Origin: Jiella endophytica
GTDB lineage: Bacteria > Pseudomonadota > Alphaproteobacteria > Rhizobiales > Rhizobiaceae
Assembly (NCBI RefSeq): GCF_004519335.1
Contig: NZ_SOZD01000002.1
Span: forward strand, 372,001 to 436,000
Length of the DNA stretch: 64,000 bases
Direction: 5' to 3'
In this document: piece after piece, positions 16,640 to 26,366 of the stretch
Layout of the letters: each line of letters starts with the position of its first letter
Numbering within the stretch: position 1 is the first letter of the stretch
Position numbers and translations under genes: made by a program
The notes under the pieces: model-generated
Seen by the model: only the letters and a program-made list of their open reading frames with translations
What the model was told of the DNA's origin: nothing
The model's database searches: none

Positions 16640-18931
16640 TCACGACCGGTAGTATTTCGCATAGGACGGGTCGTAATAGCTGACATGCCCGTAGCTCTCA
16701 TAGAGCTTGATCTTCTGGGCATCGACCTTGTTGAACAGGACGCCGACGCACCTGTCGTGCAGGCCGGGATCGTTCCTGAAGGCGTCGCGCAGCAGCTTGC
16801 GGTCGGTCTTGCCCCACTCCACCACGAAGATCAGGCCGTCGAGGAGCCGCGCCGCCGCCCGCGCATCGACGACAGCGCCGATCGGCGGCAGGTCGACGAA
16901 GATGTAGTCGTAATGCGCGCCTGCCTCGGCAAGCATCGCCTGCATGCGGGGCGAGGAGACGAGGTCGCCGGTATGGGTGACCGCGCGTGAATGGAAGGTC
17001 GGGAGGATGTGAAGACCCGTCTCCCGCTCTTCGACGAGGGTCTCGTGCCAGTCCGCACGGCCCGAGAGCACGTCGATCAGCCCGATGCCGTTGCCCTTGA
17101 CCGTCTCGCGGGTCAGACCGGGATTGCGCAGATCCGCATCGATCAGCAGCACCCTCTGCTCGGCGCTGGCGACGAGGGAGGCAAGGTTTTTCGAGACCGT
17201 CGTCTTGCCCTCGTCCGGCATGATCGAGACGATCCCGACGAGTTTCGGCAGCTTGCCGCCGATGACGAGGTCGCAGGCGATCTTGGTGGTCCGCAGCGTC
17301 TCGGCAAAGCCGGAAAGCGGCGCGTCGATGGTCTGGCGCAGCATCGGATCGCCGGCCTCGACGATGCTCGGCGCCTCGCTCTCGCCGCCTGCCTGCCTGC
17401 GCTTGCGGCGCAACACCGGCCGCTTCGGCTGCAGCAGATGCAGCATGCCGATGAACTCGACGCCGAGTTCGTCGCGCACCTGGTCGCCGGTCCGGAACAC
17501 CCGGTCGCGATATTCGGCGAAGGCCGCCAGCCCGCCGCCGAGCGCGGTTCCGCAGAACAGCGCCACGGCGAGGACGAGCGTTGCCCGCGGATGGCTCTTG
17601 GCGCCCGGCCCCGCCGGCGTCAGGACGCGCGCCTCGGTGATCGGGAAGGAATTGCGTTCGGAGGTCTCCTCGTGGCGGGAGACGAGTTCGTCATGGAGCT
17701 TGCGGTAGATCGAGGCCTGCCGCTCGAGCTCGCGCAGCCGGCTCTGGGTCTCGGTCGCCGCGGCCGTCGTTCCCGCCAGCTTGCGGACCTCGCCCTCGAG
17801 CGAATCGACCCGGGACTTCGCCACCTCGACATTGCTGCGATAGACCTCGGCGATTCGCTTCAGCTCCTCGAAGATCAGCCGCTCGTACTGGCGCATGTCG
17901 CCGGCAAGCTTGATCGCCTGTGAGTGCTTGCGGCCGACCTGCGCCACCACGTCCTGATACTGCTTGGAGGCCTGCAGATAGCGCGAACGCAGATCGGAGA
18001 TGATCGAGCTGTTCAGCGCCTCGGTGACGGCGGCGTCGGTCTCCTTGTTGTCGATGATCTCGCGGATGCGGCGATAGCGCGCTTCGGCCTGGCCGACATC
18101 GGCGCGGGCGGCGATCAGCTGGCCGTTGAGGCCGGTCAGCTGCTGGTCGGAAAGGAGTTCGCCGCTCGCCGACATCAGGTCGTGCTCGCCGCGGAAGTTC
18201 TGCACCGCGAGCTCGGCGGTCTTTGCCCGCTCCTCGGTATCGGCGATGCGCTCCTGCAGCCAGACACCGGCGCGCCGCGTCGCCTCGTATTTGGCGTTGA
18301 GCTTGTCGTCGATATAGGCCTCGCCATAAGCGTTGGCGATCTCGGCCGAAAGGCCCGGATCGACGGAGGTATAGGCGATGTCGAGGACGTGGGTGTGGCC
18401 GACGCGATCGACGGCGAGGTTTTGGCGGAGCTTGGCGACGGCCTCGCGCCGCGCATCGCCGCCGCGGATCGGATCGACGAGGGCTGCGCGGGGATCACCG
18501 CCGCCAGCCATGTCGAACAGCCCGCCAATCGCCCGCGTGGCAATGGCAAGGAGATTGCCACCGGTATTCTCGAAGCGCTTGTCGTCGAGGAGATCGAGCT
18601 TGTCGATCACCGCGCCGGCTATCCGCTCGGAGCGCAGGATCTCGACCTGGCTGTCGACGGTGGCGTCGTCGAAGACGACGTCCGGCATCACCGCCGCTTC
18701 CTGGGCGCTCTGGCTGTCGCGGGTATCAATGAGAAGCTGCGTCGAGGCCGTGTAGAGCGGCACAGCCGCCAGCAGATACACAAGGCCGAAGAGACCGCCG
18801 ACGAGGGCGAAGAGGGCCACCAGCCAGGCCCGGCGCCTGACCGCTCCAAGGATCGTCTCGAGATCGGGGCCGTCATCGACCGGCTGCCGGCGGTAGTCGG
18901 CGATCTTCAGCGGATGAGGGGTTTGAAGCAT
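16640..18931 (-). CDS. Wzz chain-length regulator fused to BY-kinase
   Basis: A 763-residue polysaccharide co-polymerase with tyrosine autokinase, like ExoP or Wzc. A Wzz domain begins near residue 22, with the first membrane helix at about 37-58, a long coiled-coil periplasmic part, and a second helix at about 451-472 after the Pro-rich LTPAGPG. The cytoplasmic kinase has Walker A MPDEGKTT (571-578) and Walker A' LLIDADLRNP (595-604). A tyrosine cluster with seven Tyr in the last 20 residues is the expected phosphorylation site. It sets chain length and controls export of the polymer. ATG 18931 is preferred; a TTG 42 bases upstream is possible. Confidence 0.9.
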   Translation of the reverse strand: MLQTPHPLKIADYRRQPVDDGPDLETILGAVRRRAWLVALFALVGGLFGLVYLLAAVPLYTASTQLLIDTRDSQSAQEAAVMPDVVFDDATVDSQVEILRSERIAGAVIDKLDLLDDKRFENTGGNLLAIATRAIGGLFDMAGGGDPRAALVDPIRGGDARREAVAKLRQNLAVDRVGHTHVLDIAYTSVDPGLSAEIANAYGEAYIDDKLNAKYEATRRAGVWLQERIADTEERAKTAELAVQNFRGEHDLMSASGELLSDQQLTGLNGQLIAARADVGQAEARYRRIREIIDNKETDAAVTEALNSSIISDLRSRYLQASKQYQDVVAQVGRKHSQAIKLAGDMRQYERLIFEELKRIAEVYRSNVEVAKSRVDSLEGEVRKLAGTTAAATETQSRLRELERQASIYRKLHDELVSRHEETSERNSFPITEARVLTPAGPGAKSHPRATLVLAVALFCGTALGGGLAAFAEYRDRVFRTGDQVRDELGVEFIGMLHLLQPKRPVLRRKRRQAGGESEAPSIVEAGDPMLRQTIDAPLSGFAETLRTTKIACDLVIGGKLPKLVGIVSIMPDEGKTTVSKNLASLVASAEQRVLLIDADLRNPGLTRETVKGNGIGLIDVLSGRADWHETLVEERETGLHILPTFHSRAVTHTGDLVSSPRMQAMLAEAGAHYDYIFVDLPPIGAVVDARAAARLLDGLIFVVEWGKTDRKLLRDAFRNDPGLHDRCVGVLFNKVDAQKIKLYESYGHVSYYDPSYAKYYRS

Positions 18932-18961
18932 CTCAGCGAAATCCGTTGCGACGGCGATGCT

Positions 18962-18985
18962 CCCGGCCCGCAAGGCGGGGCCGGG
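18962..18985. terminator. intercistronic GC hairpin
   Basis: CCCGGCCC and GGGCCGGG form an 8-base perfect stem with an 8-base loop, just upstream of the Wzz/BY-kinase gene and 12 bases after the preceding stop. It lacks a T tract, so it more likely stabilises or partly attenuates the message than terminates it. Confidence 0.4.
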
Positions 18986-18997
18986 ACCGGTGGAAGG

Positions 18998-19855
18998 TCA
19001 GCGGGTCGGGCTCGAGGGCGAGGTGTCGTCCTTGTTGTTGTCGACGAGGCCCGCCAGAAAGCCGAGCGAGTCGCCACCGCCGAAGCTTCCGCCGCCGCTC
19101 GGCGGGGCCGTGGTACTGGTCGGGGCAGCCGATGCGGAAACGCTGGTCGAGGGCTCCGATCCCGCCGTGACAGTGCCGCCCGCGTTCGGGATGCGGATGA
19201 CGTCCGAAGCCGTGGTCCGGCCGGCAGGCGGGGCATCGCCGCCACCGGTCAGGCGCGGGCGGACCACTGCGGTCTCGACGTCGTTCTGCTCGACGCGAAA
19301 CGCCGTCTGCAGCGTGTCGATGCCGGAGGCCGCCACCCGCTGCTGCATCCGCGCCGCCCGCTTCGGATCCTTCGCCGCGAGGGCGACGGCAGCCTTGGCA
19401 AGCCCCCGGCCGATCGCCGCCTGCAGGCGTGGATCGGCGGTCTTGGCGAGGGAGAGAATGCCGTCGAGCGTCCGCTCGTCGGCGACGGCGAGGCGGCGGA
19501 CCGCCTCGGTTAACGCCGCGCCGCCTTCCGGGTAGAGGTCCAGCAGCGCTCCTGGATCTTCGAGGAAGCGCTCCGCCGCCTGACTGTCGACGGCCGCCTC
19601 GTCCTGCCCAGCGGTAGCGTCATTGGTTGGCGTCGATGCAGCGTCCGCCGCGCTGGCGGGAGGCGTCTCCGGCTTGTCGGGCGAATCGTTGCCGAGACGA
19701 TCGCTCTTCTCCGCGACCGGAGCTGGCGGCGCCTCGCCTGCCGGCTCCTGGATCGCCGGTCGCTGGGCTGCGGGTTGCTGGGCCGCGCCGGGCAAGGTCA
19801 CCGCCATTGCCAGCAGAAACGCGGAAAAAACGCTCGGATAAGGGAGCCATTTCAT
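18998..19855 (-). CDS. secreted Pro/Ala-rich hypothetical protein
   Basis: A 285-residue protein of unknown family. A signal peptide of about 25 residues ends LPGAA before QQPAAQ. A low-complexity segment rich in Pro, Ala, Glu and Asp follows (26-90), then a helical domain (about 95-185) with FLEDPGALLDLYPEGG and LQAAIGRGLAKAA, then a disordered Ser/Thr/Gly-rich tail. The helical part may assist polymer secretion, since comparable small proteins occur beside Wzy/Wzz genes in Rhizobiales, but that is inference. It overlaps the polymerase stop as ATGA. Confidence 0.7.
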   Translation of the reverse strand: MKWLPYPSVFSAFLLAMAVTLPGAAQQPAAQRPAIQEPAGEAPPAPVAEKSDRLGNDSPDKPETPPASAADAASTPTNDATAGQDEAAVDSQAAERFLEDPGALLDLYPEGGAALTEAVRRLAVADERTLDGILSLAKTADPRLQAAIGRGLAKAAVALAAKDPKRAARMQQRVAASGIDTLQTAFRVEQNDVETAVVRPRLTGGGDAPPAGRTTASDVIRIPNAGGTVTAGSEPSTSVSASAAPTSTTAPPSGGGSFGGGDSLGFLAGLVDNNKDDTSPSSPTR

Positions 19856-21288
19856 GGACGTCTGTTCCTTGGCATGAAGTCGTTGCGATCGAATTTTCCC
19901 GGCGCGATCCGCGCGCGGTCGATGCCGCGCTCGCTGGGCGCCTCGACGGAGAGAGCCGAGCCCGGGCGGCGGCGATTGACGAGCATCGCCAGGTAGGTCA
20001 TCGCCGGATACTGCAGCAGGAGATCGATGCTGAAGACGGCGGCCTGGTTCTCAGGCACGCTTCTGAGCGTCGAGAACACCAGGATGCCGCTGGTGATCAT
20101 CAGCATCTCGCGATCTTCTTGCGACAGGTCGCCGTAGCGCAGATTGGCCCGCAAGAGGTTCGCCCAGGCCGCGAGCATGGCGAGGACGAAGCCGGAGGCG
20201 CCGACGAGACCGCTGCACATCAGGGCGTAGAGCAGCGCGTTCTGGGCATTGCCGACCTCGGAGAACAGGCGGTCGGCCTGCGGTCCGTAGCCGAAGAGCG
20301 GCGAATCCAGCCAGCGATGCACGCCGTTGTCGAAGATCACGTCGCGCCCGCTCATGGTCGAGAATCCCTCGGCGCCCTGGCCGCGGGTGACATGCATCCA
20401 GAACTCCGCAAAGCCGTCCTGCCGCGTGCCGACCACGGCGACGAAGACGATGGCGATGGCGCACGCGAAAGCGATCTTCTTCACCTTGTTCGGGCCGAAC
20501 AGCATGACGAAGGCCATTGCGCCGATCAGCGCGAAGATCGATCCCCGCGCCTGCATGATCCAGAGGACGGACAGCGATGCGCCGAGGGCGACAAGGCTTA
20601 GCGCCCGCTGCCACGACCTGCGGGTGAAGACGAAGACGATGGCGATGATCGCCGGCACGGCGGCCATCCGCGCCATTCCCGTCGAGCGGGAGATGGCGTA
20701 GCCATGGGCCTCCTGAAACCGCACGATCGAGCCATAGGCCGAGCCGCTGGCATCGAGGAGCACGTCGCGGGCGAGAAACAGCAGCGCGACGAGGACGAGG
20801 ACGGTCGTCACGTAGGACAGCCAGTTGAGCCGCCGCGCAAAGGCGATCGGGTCTGGGCCCCGCAGGCCCTTCTCGACGACGGCGAGGGCGGCCAGAAAGG
20901 CAAAGCCCCAATAGGCCTGGGAGAACCAGTTGGCAGCGCCAGTTGCCGCGAGCAGCATGACCAGGCCGTAGATCCAGAAGCCGTATTCGACGAGGCTTCT
21001 TCTCGCCCGCCGCCGGCCGGCGAGAAGCGACAGGAATGCCAAGACGAGCACGATCAGCGGGAAGGCGGCGCGCAGGGCGTTGACGCTGGCGCTGGCCCCG
21101 TTGCCGAATTCCGGCAGGTTCCAGGGCCCGGAATTGATCGACAGCCAAAGCGCCAGCCAGAGCGCCAGCGGCAGGCTGAGCCAAGCCTTGATGCCGGCGC
21201 GTCCAAGGGGCTCGTACCCGGCGGTATCGGGTTCGAAGCCGAAGCGCACCGCGGGGCCCGTCATGTAGGTCTCGCCGGCCTGGCTCAT
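19852..21288 (-). CDS. Wzy/O-antigen-ligase-like polysaccharide polymerase
   Basis: A 478-residue membrane protein with about 11-12 hydrophobic helices and one large periplasmic loop, the pattern of Wzy polymerases and O-antigen ligases (ExoQ-like). Near the loop, VHRWLDSPLFGYGP and VGNAQNALLYALM match the short conserved segments of the Wzy_C family. It would polymerise repeat units at the periplasmic face of the inner membrane. The gene overlaps both neighbours by 4 bases and lies before the secreted hypothetical and the Wzz/BY-kinase genes, which fits Wzy-dependent assembly. Confidence 0.85.
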   Translation of the reverse strand: MSQAGETYMTGPAVRFGFEPDTAGYEPLGRAGIKAWLSLPLALWLALWLSINSGPWNLPEFGNGASASVNALRAAFPLIVLVLAFLSLLAGRRRARRSLVEYGFWIYGLVMLLAATGAANWFSQAYWGFAFLAALAVVEKGLRGPDPIAFARRLNWLSYVTTVLVLVALLFLARDVLLDASGSAYGSIVRFQEAHGYAISRSTGMARMAAVPAIIAIVFVFTRRSWQRALSLVALGASLSVLWIMQARGSIFALIGAMAFVMLFGPNKVKKIAFACAIAIVFVAVVGTRQDGFAEFWMHVTRGQGAEGFSTMSGRDVIFDNGVHRWLDSPLFGYGPQADRLFSEVGNAQNALLYALMCSGLVGASGFVLAMLAAWANLLRANLRYGDLSQEDREMLMITSGILVFSTLRSVPENQAAVFSIDLLLQYPAMTYLAMLVNRRRPGSALSVEAPSERGIDRARIAPGKFDRNDFMPRNRRP

Positions 21289-22604
21289 CGGGCCACCGAG
21301 GCTTTCGCATCGGCCATGACGGCCGCATAGACCGCGGCGAGCCGCTCGCGGTTGCGCGCAAGGCTATAGTCCGCAGCCCTCCTCAGCGCCCCGTCTGCGA
21401 GTTCCTGGCGCCGGGCCTCGTCCGCGGCGAGCGCGACGACGCCCGCCCTGAGGCCGGCGACAAGACCGGCAAGGTCTTCGGTCGCGACCTTGATGCCGCA
21501 GTCCGGGGTCACGACTTCGGCAAAGCCGCAATGGTCGGGGCAAAGGACCGGCAGGCCGAGGGCAAGACCTTCGAGAAGCACGGTGGAGGTCAGGTCCTTC
21601 AGGCTGGTGATCGCCAAAAGATGGGCGTCCGCCATGACCCTCAGTGCCCGCTCGCGGGGCAGCATGCCGTGCCAGATGCAGTGTCCGGCGATGCCGCGCT
21701 CCTCGGCCATCTGCTGCCAGTCGCCGCGCTTCGGGCCGTCGCCGAGGATGTGAAGTTCGAAACAGGCGGCGCCGCCGATCGAGCCGAGCGCGTCGATGAG
21801 GAGGTTCAGCGCCTTGCCCGGAAGATGCTGCCCGCTCCAGACGATCCGCAGCGGCTCGTGCGGCTCCCGGCTTCGCGGCGATGCCGGCGCGAGCTCGAGC
21901 GGCGCGACCACCTCGCTGATCACCGTGCTCGGCGCGCCGTAGAGCTTGTCGATCTCTTCGGCGATGCTGCCGATCGCAGCGACGAGGCCGGGGCCGGCCG
22001 CGGCGACGGCGCGGCGCGGCGAGCGCAGCCAGCGGCGCTGGGCCGAATTGATCAGATTGCGGCCGGCATAATAGGCCGCGCCGGCCGTTCCCATCGCCTT
22101 CAGCAGCCGCCAGGGGGTGTTTTCCAGGCCGCCGATCGGCCCCCAGACGAAGGGCAGGCCGAACCGCCAGAGATGGCCGGGAAAGCGAAAGCCCACGTAA
22201 GTGAGTTGATGGACGAGATCGAACCGCTCTTTTTCCGCGAGGGCTTTCGCGACGGCATGGGCATCGCGCTGCCAGGCCGCGTAGGCGAGATTCATGAGGG
22301 GCTTGGCGATCGACGCCTCGATCCACCGCCACAGCGGTGTGGGCCGGTAGTGCCACGGCCGATGCGGTACGTAGACGAAGCGCAGATTGCTGGGGCGTAG
22401 AGCCGCCGCCTCGATGTCGGCGCGGTGGAATTCGGCGGTGATGACCGTCACGCGGCTGGCAATCGCCGCGATCGAGAGCACCCAGTTCCAGCCGACGGCC
22501 TCTTCGGAGCCGTGCAGCGGATTGCAGGCATAGGCCGCGACGAGGACGTGATCCGGTCGCAACGGCTCGCGACGCGGCGTCGCTTGGCCGCCGGGCGGGC
22601 GCAT
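21285..22604 (-). CDS. family 4-like glycosyltransferase
   Basis: A 439-residue GT-B glycosyltransferase. The N-terminal half begins HVLVAAYACNPLHGSEEAVGW, read here as HVLVAAYACNP then GSEEAVGW, as in GT4 enzymes. The C-terminal nucleotide-sugar domain has IVWSGQHLPGKAL, HGMLPRERAL and, near residue 345, the family signature STVLLEGLALGLPV with the conserved Glu. It would add a sugar to the lipid-linked repeat in the cytoplasm. ATG 22604 has a perfect GGAGG ribosome site; an alternative GTG at 22646 overlaps the previous stop. Donor and linkage unknown. Confidence 0.87.
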   Translation of the reverse strand: MRPPGGQATPRREPLRPDHVLVAAYACNPLHGSEEAVGWNWVLSIAAIASRVTVITAEFHRADIEAAALRPSNLRFVYVPHRPWHYRPTPLWRWIEASIAKPLMNLAYAAWQRDAHAVAKALAEKERFDLVHQLTYVGFRFPGHLWRFGLPFVWGPIGGLENTPWRLLKAMGTAGAAYYAGRNLINSAQRRWLRSPRRAVAAAGPGLVAAIGSIAEEIDKLYGAPSTVISEVVAPLELAPASPRSREPHEPLRIVWSGQHLPGKALNLLIDALGSIGGAACFELHILGDGPKRGDWQQMAEERGIAGHCIWHGMLPRERALRVMADAHLLAITSLKDLTSTVLLEGLALGLPVLCPDHCGFAEVVTPDCGIKVATEDLAGLVAGLRAGVVALAADEARRQELADGALRRAADYSLARNRERLAAVYAAVMADAKASVAR

Positions 22605-22642
22605 CGCTACCTCCGCCGCGATCGGTGCGTCTGACGAAAGGG

Positions 22643-23563
22643 TCACCTGGACGGCGCGCCTCCCAGCCGGCGGACCACCGCCGCGATCTCGGCGACGTTG
22701 CCGACCAGACGATCGAACTCCTCCCGCTTGCCGGAGACCGTCTCGGCGCCGGTCATGGCGGCGCGGATCGCCGTGCCGAGCCAGAACCGCCACCGCGACA
22801 GGCCGTGCTTGCAGACGATGTAGTGGCGGTTGCGAACCTCGATGCGGCCGAACCAGAAGCGCGACTTGCGTCCGCCCTTCGCCGGAACATGCAGATAGGT
22901 GGCGTCGGGCAGGATGACGAAGCGTCCGCGCCGGCAGGCTTGAAGGCTGAAGTCGAGGTCCTCGAGATAGCTGTAGGCCTCGAAATATTCGTCGAAGCGC
23001 AGGTCGCTGATCGCCTCCGCCCGCCAGACGACGGCGCAGGAGGTCAGCCATCGCGCCTCAGTCTCTTCTGCGACATGCAGGATCCGGGTGTGCCAGCCGG
23101 AGGGCGAGACAGCGGCGGCCTCGTCCGAATAAAGCCCCAGCCGCTTCGTCAGCCAGGAGGTCTTCCAGGATCCGTGGCCGATCTGCGCATCGACATCGAG
23201 CGGATTGAGGCCGAAGCCGATGATCGCGGGATCCAGCACGGCAGCCTTGCGGCAGACGACGTCGAGCGCCTCGGGATCGAGGGTCACGTCGTCGTCGATC
23301 AGCGCCACGAGATCCGCCTCGCCGATGACGGCGTCGATCCCAGCATTGCGCTGGGCGGCGGCCGAGGGCGGCCAGTGCCGAAGATAGCGGCAGGAAGGGC
23401 CCGCCGCCGCAACGATGTCGGCGATCTCAGCGGCAAGGCAGTCATCCGAGCCATCGACGACGACGATTTTCGCCGGGCGATGCGCCTGGGCCGAAAGGTT
23501 TGTAAGTAGGGCCGCCAGTTCGCGCGGCCGGTTGCGGGTCGGCACGACGACGCAGAGCCTCAT
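22643..23563 (-). CDS. family 2 glycosyltransferase
   Basis: A 306-residue GT-A glycosyltransferase. It begins MRLCVVVPTRNRP and has the metal and nucleotide-sugar motif LVALIDDDVTLDP (the DDD is the DxD site) near residue 92, then the acceptor region ending YLEDLDFSLQACRRG with the ED catalytic pair. It would add one sugar to the growing repeat unit at the cytoplasmic face. The ATG overlaps the stop of the upstream glycosyltransferase gene as ATGA. Donor and linkage unknown. Confidence 0.88.
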   Translation of the reverse strand: MRLCVVVPTRNRPRELAALLTNLSAQAHRPAKIVVVDGSDDCLAAEIADIVAAAGPSCRYLRHWPPSAAAQRNAGIDAVIGEADLVALIDDDVTLDPEALDVVCRKAAVLDPAIIGFGLNPLDVDAQIGHGSWKTSWLTKRLGLYSDEAAAVSPSGWHTRILHVAEETEARWLTSCAVVWRAEAISDLRFDEYFEAYSYLEDLDFSLQACRRGRFVILPDATYLHVPAKGGRKSRFWFGRIEVRNRHYIVCKHGLSRWRFWLGTAIRAAMTGAETVSGKREEFDRLVGNVAEIAAVVRRLGGAPSR

Positions 23564-24735
23564 CGCGCGGCCTCCAGGGTCCGGCGCGATGGAAGCGTCT
23601 CTTCGATGATCGCAAGGGCGGCGGCGCGGAACGCCTCGGTCGAGAACACCCTGCCCCGCTCCGCCAGCCCGGCCTTGACGGCAGCGACGTCCGCCGGTTG
23701 GCGAAGCAGCGCGTCGATCTGTTCGACGGCGTGATCTTCGTCCGCAAATGTGAGACGCTCGTCGCCGACGATTTCCGCCGGCGCACTTTGCGACGGCACG
23801 AAGGGCGCGAGCCCCATCTTCACCATCTCGGCGACAGCGATCCCAAAAGCCTCCCGCCGGCGCACATGCAGCGCGAAACTGTGCCGGCCGAGGAAGGCGA
23901 ATTTTTCCGCGCCCCAAAGGCCGCCTGTCAGCCGAACCCAGTCGGCATGCTCACCGGCCTTGGCCTGGACAATGCGCCCATAGGCGTCGTTCGGTGCATC
24001 ACCGACGATATGAAAATCGAACCGATGCCCGCGTGCCCGGACCTTCGAAAGAATGTCGATCGCCTCGAGCACCCGCTTGTCCGGCGCAATCCGCCCCAGC
24101 ATGACGAAGTCGCCGCTGCGCTCGCCTGGCTCGACAGGCGCGGCATGGACCGGCGGATAGACGACGCGGCTGACGATCCCGTGCCGCACCTTCAAGAGAT
24201 CGGCCGTCCAGCGGGAATTGGCGACGACGACGTCGCCTGGCGCCGGCCGCGGCAGGCCCGCCACGCCGGAGATCCGGCCGCAGAGCGAGAGATAGAGGGC
24301 ACGCGCCGGACCCTCTCTCTGCAGGGCGCCGCGCAGACCGTGCGAAACCCCGTCAAAGGCGTGCCGCACCTGATCGTCGAAGGAAAAATCGGCGACGAAC
24401 TGGATCCCCGGCCGCCCAAAGCTCGTGAAGTTGTAGGCCCCGATGCAGAGGTCGAAGCTGCCTGCGAGCTTCTGCGCGGCGCGATCGAGAAAGGCACCCC
24501 GCAGGGCATCGCCGCCGCGGGAGAAGCGCAGCCGCTCCGGCATCGGTGCCAGCCTTACGCTGAGCCGGCTGTCGTCCACGAAAGTGTGATAGGCGGCGTT
24601 GAGCCTGCCGCAGTCGAAGGGCGCGCCGGTGAGAAGCGTCACGTCATGGTGCTTCTGCAGGGCCTCGATCAACACCATCGCCCGCGCTTCGGAACCGCCG
24701 GCGCGAAGGCCGGGATGGGCGATCAGGATGCGCAT
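23560..24735 (-). CDS. family 4 glycosyltransferase
   Basis: A 391-residue GT-B glycosyltransferase. It opens MRILIAHPGLRAGGSEARA, with the GGSE loop of GT4 enzymes. The C-terminal domain has FVMLGRIAPDKRV, a typical nucleotide-sugar domain entry, and RREAFGIAVAEMVKMGLAP with the conserved E-x7-E-type pair. ANSRWTADLL in the linker is also typical. A sugar donor is not predictable. It lies 9 bases downstream of the methyltransferase gene and is translationally coupled to the next glycosyltransferase. Confidence 0.88.
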   Translation of the reverse strand: MRILIAHPGLRAGGSEARAMVLIEALQKHHDVTLLTGAPFDCGRLNAAYHTFVDDSRLSVRLAPMPERLRFSRGGDALRGAFLDRAAQKLAGSFDLCIGAYNFTSFGRPGIQFVADFSFDDQVRHAFDGVSHGLRGALQREGPARALYLSLCGRISGVAGLPRPAPGDVVVANSRWTADLLKVRHGIVSRVVYPPVHAAPVEPGERSGDFVMLGRIAPDKRVLEAIDILSKVRARGHRFDFHIVGDAPNDAYGRIVQAKAGEHADWVRLTGGLWGAEKFAFLGRHSFALHVRRREAFGIAVAEMVKMGLAPFVPSQSAPAEIVGDERLTFADEDHAVEQIDALLRQPADVAAVKAGLAERGRVFSTEAFRAAALAIIEETLPSRRTLEAAR

Positions 24736-24744
24736 GTCGGCCGC

Positions 24745-25446
24745 TCAGCCCGCATCCGGCGCAACACTGCCTGGAGCCGATCCGGGCACCGCCCGGTCGA
24801 AGAAATGGAAGTCGGCAAAACTCTCTTCGGCGGTGTCGTCCTTGAAGGGAAAGCGGTTCGCGACGACGTCGCGGAGCGTCCATTCCGGCCGGTTCGCCGC
24901 GATCCAGTCGGTGAACCTGCGGTGGCGCACATGGACCGAAGGCCCCGGCGCGTCGTGGTTGGAGGCGTAGACGACGACGAAGCGTGTCGCCGCGTCGAAC
25001 AGCGCCCGCATATAGGCGTCGAAGACGGCGTCCTCGACGAGGTGGTAGACGACGTCGAGAGAGAGCGTCATGTCCGCCGTCTCACTGGCATAATCGGCCA
25101 CCAGGCAAAAGGCCTTGCCGTCGTCGCCGGCAAAACGCCTGCGGCATGCCTCGACGGCGGTCACGGAGACGTCAACGCCGAGATAGTCGCCGCAATCGAG
25201 AAGCGCCAGCTGGCTGCCATCGCCACAGCCGAATTCGATGACGCTCGTCACCGCCTCGCGCCGGATGAAGTCGTTGAGGATCTCGGCCTTGAATTCGGCG
25301 AGCCGGCCGTAGGAGCCGGGGCCGGAATTGCCGCCGTTCTGGTAGCGCTCCTCCCAGTAGGAGGCGGAGCCGGCAAAGCCTGCCCGCAGCTGCCCGGTCC
25401 GCGCAAAGCGCCTGGCGACTCGGACGACGTCCTGAAGCGATCTCAC
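24745..25446 (-). CDS. SAM-dependent methyltransferase
   Basis: A 233-residue class I methyltransferase. The SAM-binding motif I is VIEFGCGDGSQLALL, followed by YLGVDVS (motif I') and LSLDVVYHLVED (motif IV/V). The N-terminal YWEERYQNGGNSGPGSYG is typical of polysaccharide-cluster methyltransferases, where O-methylation may cap or decorate the chain. Translation starts at GTG 25446, overlapping the previous stop (GTGA), with AGGAG upstream. The target sugar is unknown. Confidence 0.85.
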   Translation of the reverse strand: MRSLQDVVRVARRFARTGQLRAGFAGSASYWEERYQNGGNSGPGSYGRLAEFKAEILNDFIRREAVTSVIEFGCGDGSQLALLDCGDYLGVDVSVTAVEACRRRFAGDDGKAFCLVADYASETADMTLSLDVVYHLVEDAVFDAYMRALFDAATRFVVVYASNHDAPGPSVHVRHRRFTDWIAANRPEWTLRDVVANRFPFKDDTAEESFADFHFFDRAVPGSAPGSVAPDAG

Positions 25447-26366
25447 CGATCGGTCTCCTGATGGCCCGGAAAGCCGTAGACCTCGATCATTTGGCGGATC
25501 TGGCGGTCGTTGCCGCCGGCCGTCCCGACATTGCCGTGGGAAAGCGAGGGGATGCCCGCCGCCGGCCAGCCGTAAAAGGCCCGCCCCTGCCCGACCCGGC
25601 GGGCCTGCACGCCGCGCCGGCGCATCATCCAGTAGAGCCAGACGTCGTCGGCCGTCGGGCATAGCGCCATGAAGCGGTCGCTGCGGGCGACCTCCGGTGC
25701 GAAGACGCCCGGCGGATAGAGGACGCCGCCGCCGCTCGTCGGAAAGACCAGCGGCGAGGCCGCGCCCGCCGCGATTTCAAAGTCCCAGGCGTCGTAGCCG
25801 AGCGGGAGGCCGTCCCGGCCGGTGCGAACGAGATGGGCTCGCCGGCAGAGGACTTCGTCGTCGCTCCGCAATTGCGAAACCAGGCTCTTCAGCCAGTGAC
25901 GATCGAACCAGGCGTCGTCGTCGGCGGTCACGAGATAGCTGTCCGGATATTCGGCGAGCGCTGGGACGATCTTCTTGTAGGAGCGGAGGTCCTCGCAGAA
26001 GCGGATGACGAGGCCGAACCTTTCGAGTTTCAGGATCTGCGGCGTCAGCCGATCCCGGTCGCCATGGGCGATCCACAGGATCACCGCATCGGGACGCATA
26101 GACTGCGACAGAAGGCATTTCAGCGTCAGGGCAAGCAGGCAGAAACGCGGCGGATAGGAGGTGAGCGAGACGATCAACGGCTTCGAAAGGCCGTGCGGCC
26201 CGCCCGGCCGGCGGTCGACGTCCCTGACCTGCCAGCGGCAATACTGAAAAACGCGGGTGCCGTGAAAGGCCGCAGAGCGTGCCTTGCGGGTGGCGACACG
26301 CAGCGTCCGGCCGGCTCCGGCGAACGGCCAGCCCTTCCCCCGGACGCCTGCAGGGACCGCGCTCAC
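25443..26366 (-). CDS. GT2-like glycosyltransferase
   Basis: A 307-residue GT-A-like enzyme. After a basic N-terminal region it shows KPLIVSLTSYPPR, then LVTADDDAWFD, whose acidic triplet is the metal site, and later PTADDVWLYWMM. The layout resembles a group of polysaccharide-cluster glycosyltransferases without clear named members. It starts with GTG overlapping the ABC exporter stop (GTGA). The reaction is a sugar transfer to the repeat unit, donor unknown. Confidence in the family is lower than for the neighbouring GT2 and GT4 enzymes. Confidence 0.75.
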   Translation of the reverse strand: MSAVPAGVRGKGWPFAGAGRTLRVATRKARSAAFHGTRVFQYCRWQVRDVDRRPGGPHGLSKPLIVSLTSYPPRFCLLALTLKCLLSQSMRPDAVILWIAHGDRDRLTPQILKLERFGLVIRFCEDLRSYKKIVPALAEYPDSYLVTADDDAWFDRHWLKSLVSQLRSDDEVLCRRAHLVRTGRDGLPLGYDAWDFEIAAGAASPLVFPTSGGGVLYPPGVFAPEVARSDRFMALCPTADDVWLYWMMRRRGVQARRVGQGRAFYGWPAAGIPSLSHGNVGTAGGNDRQIRQMIEVYGFPGHQETDR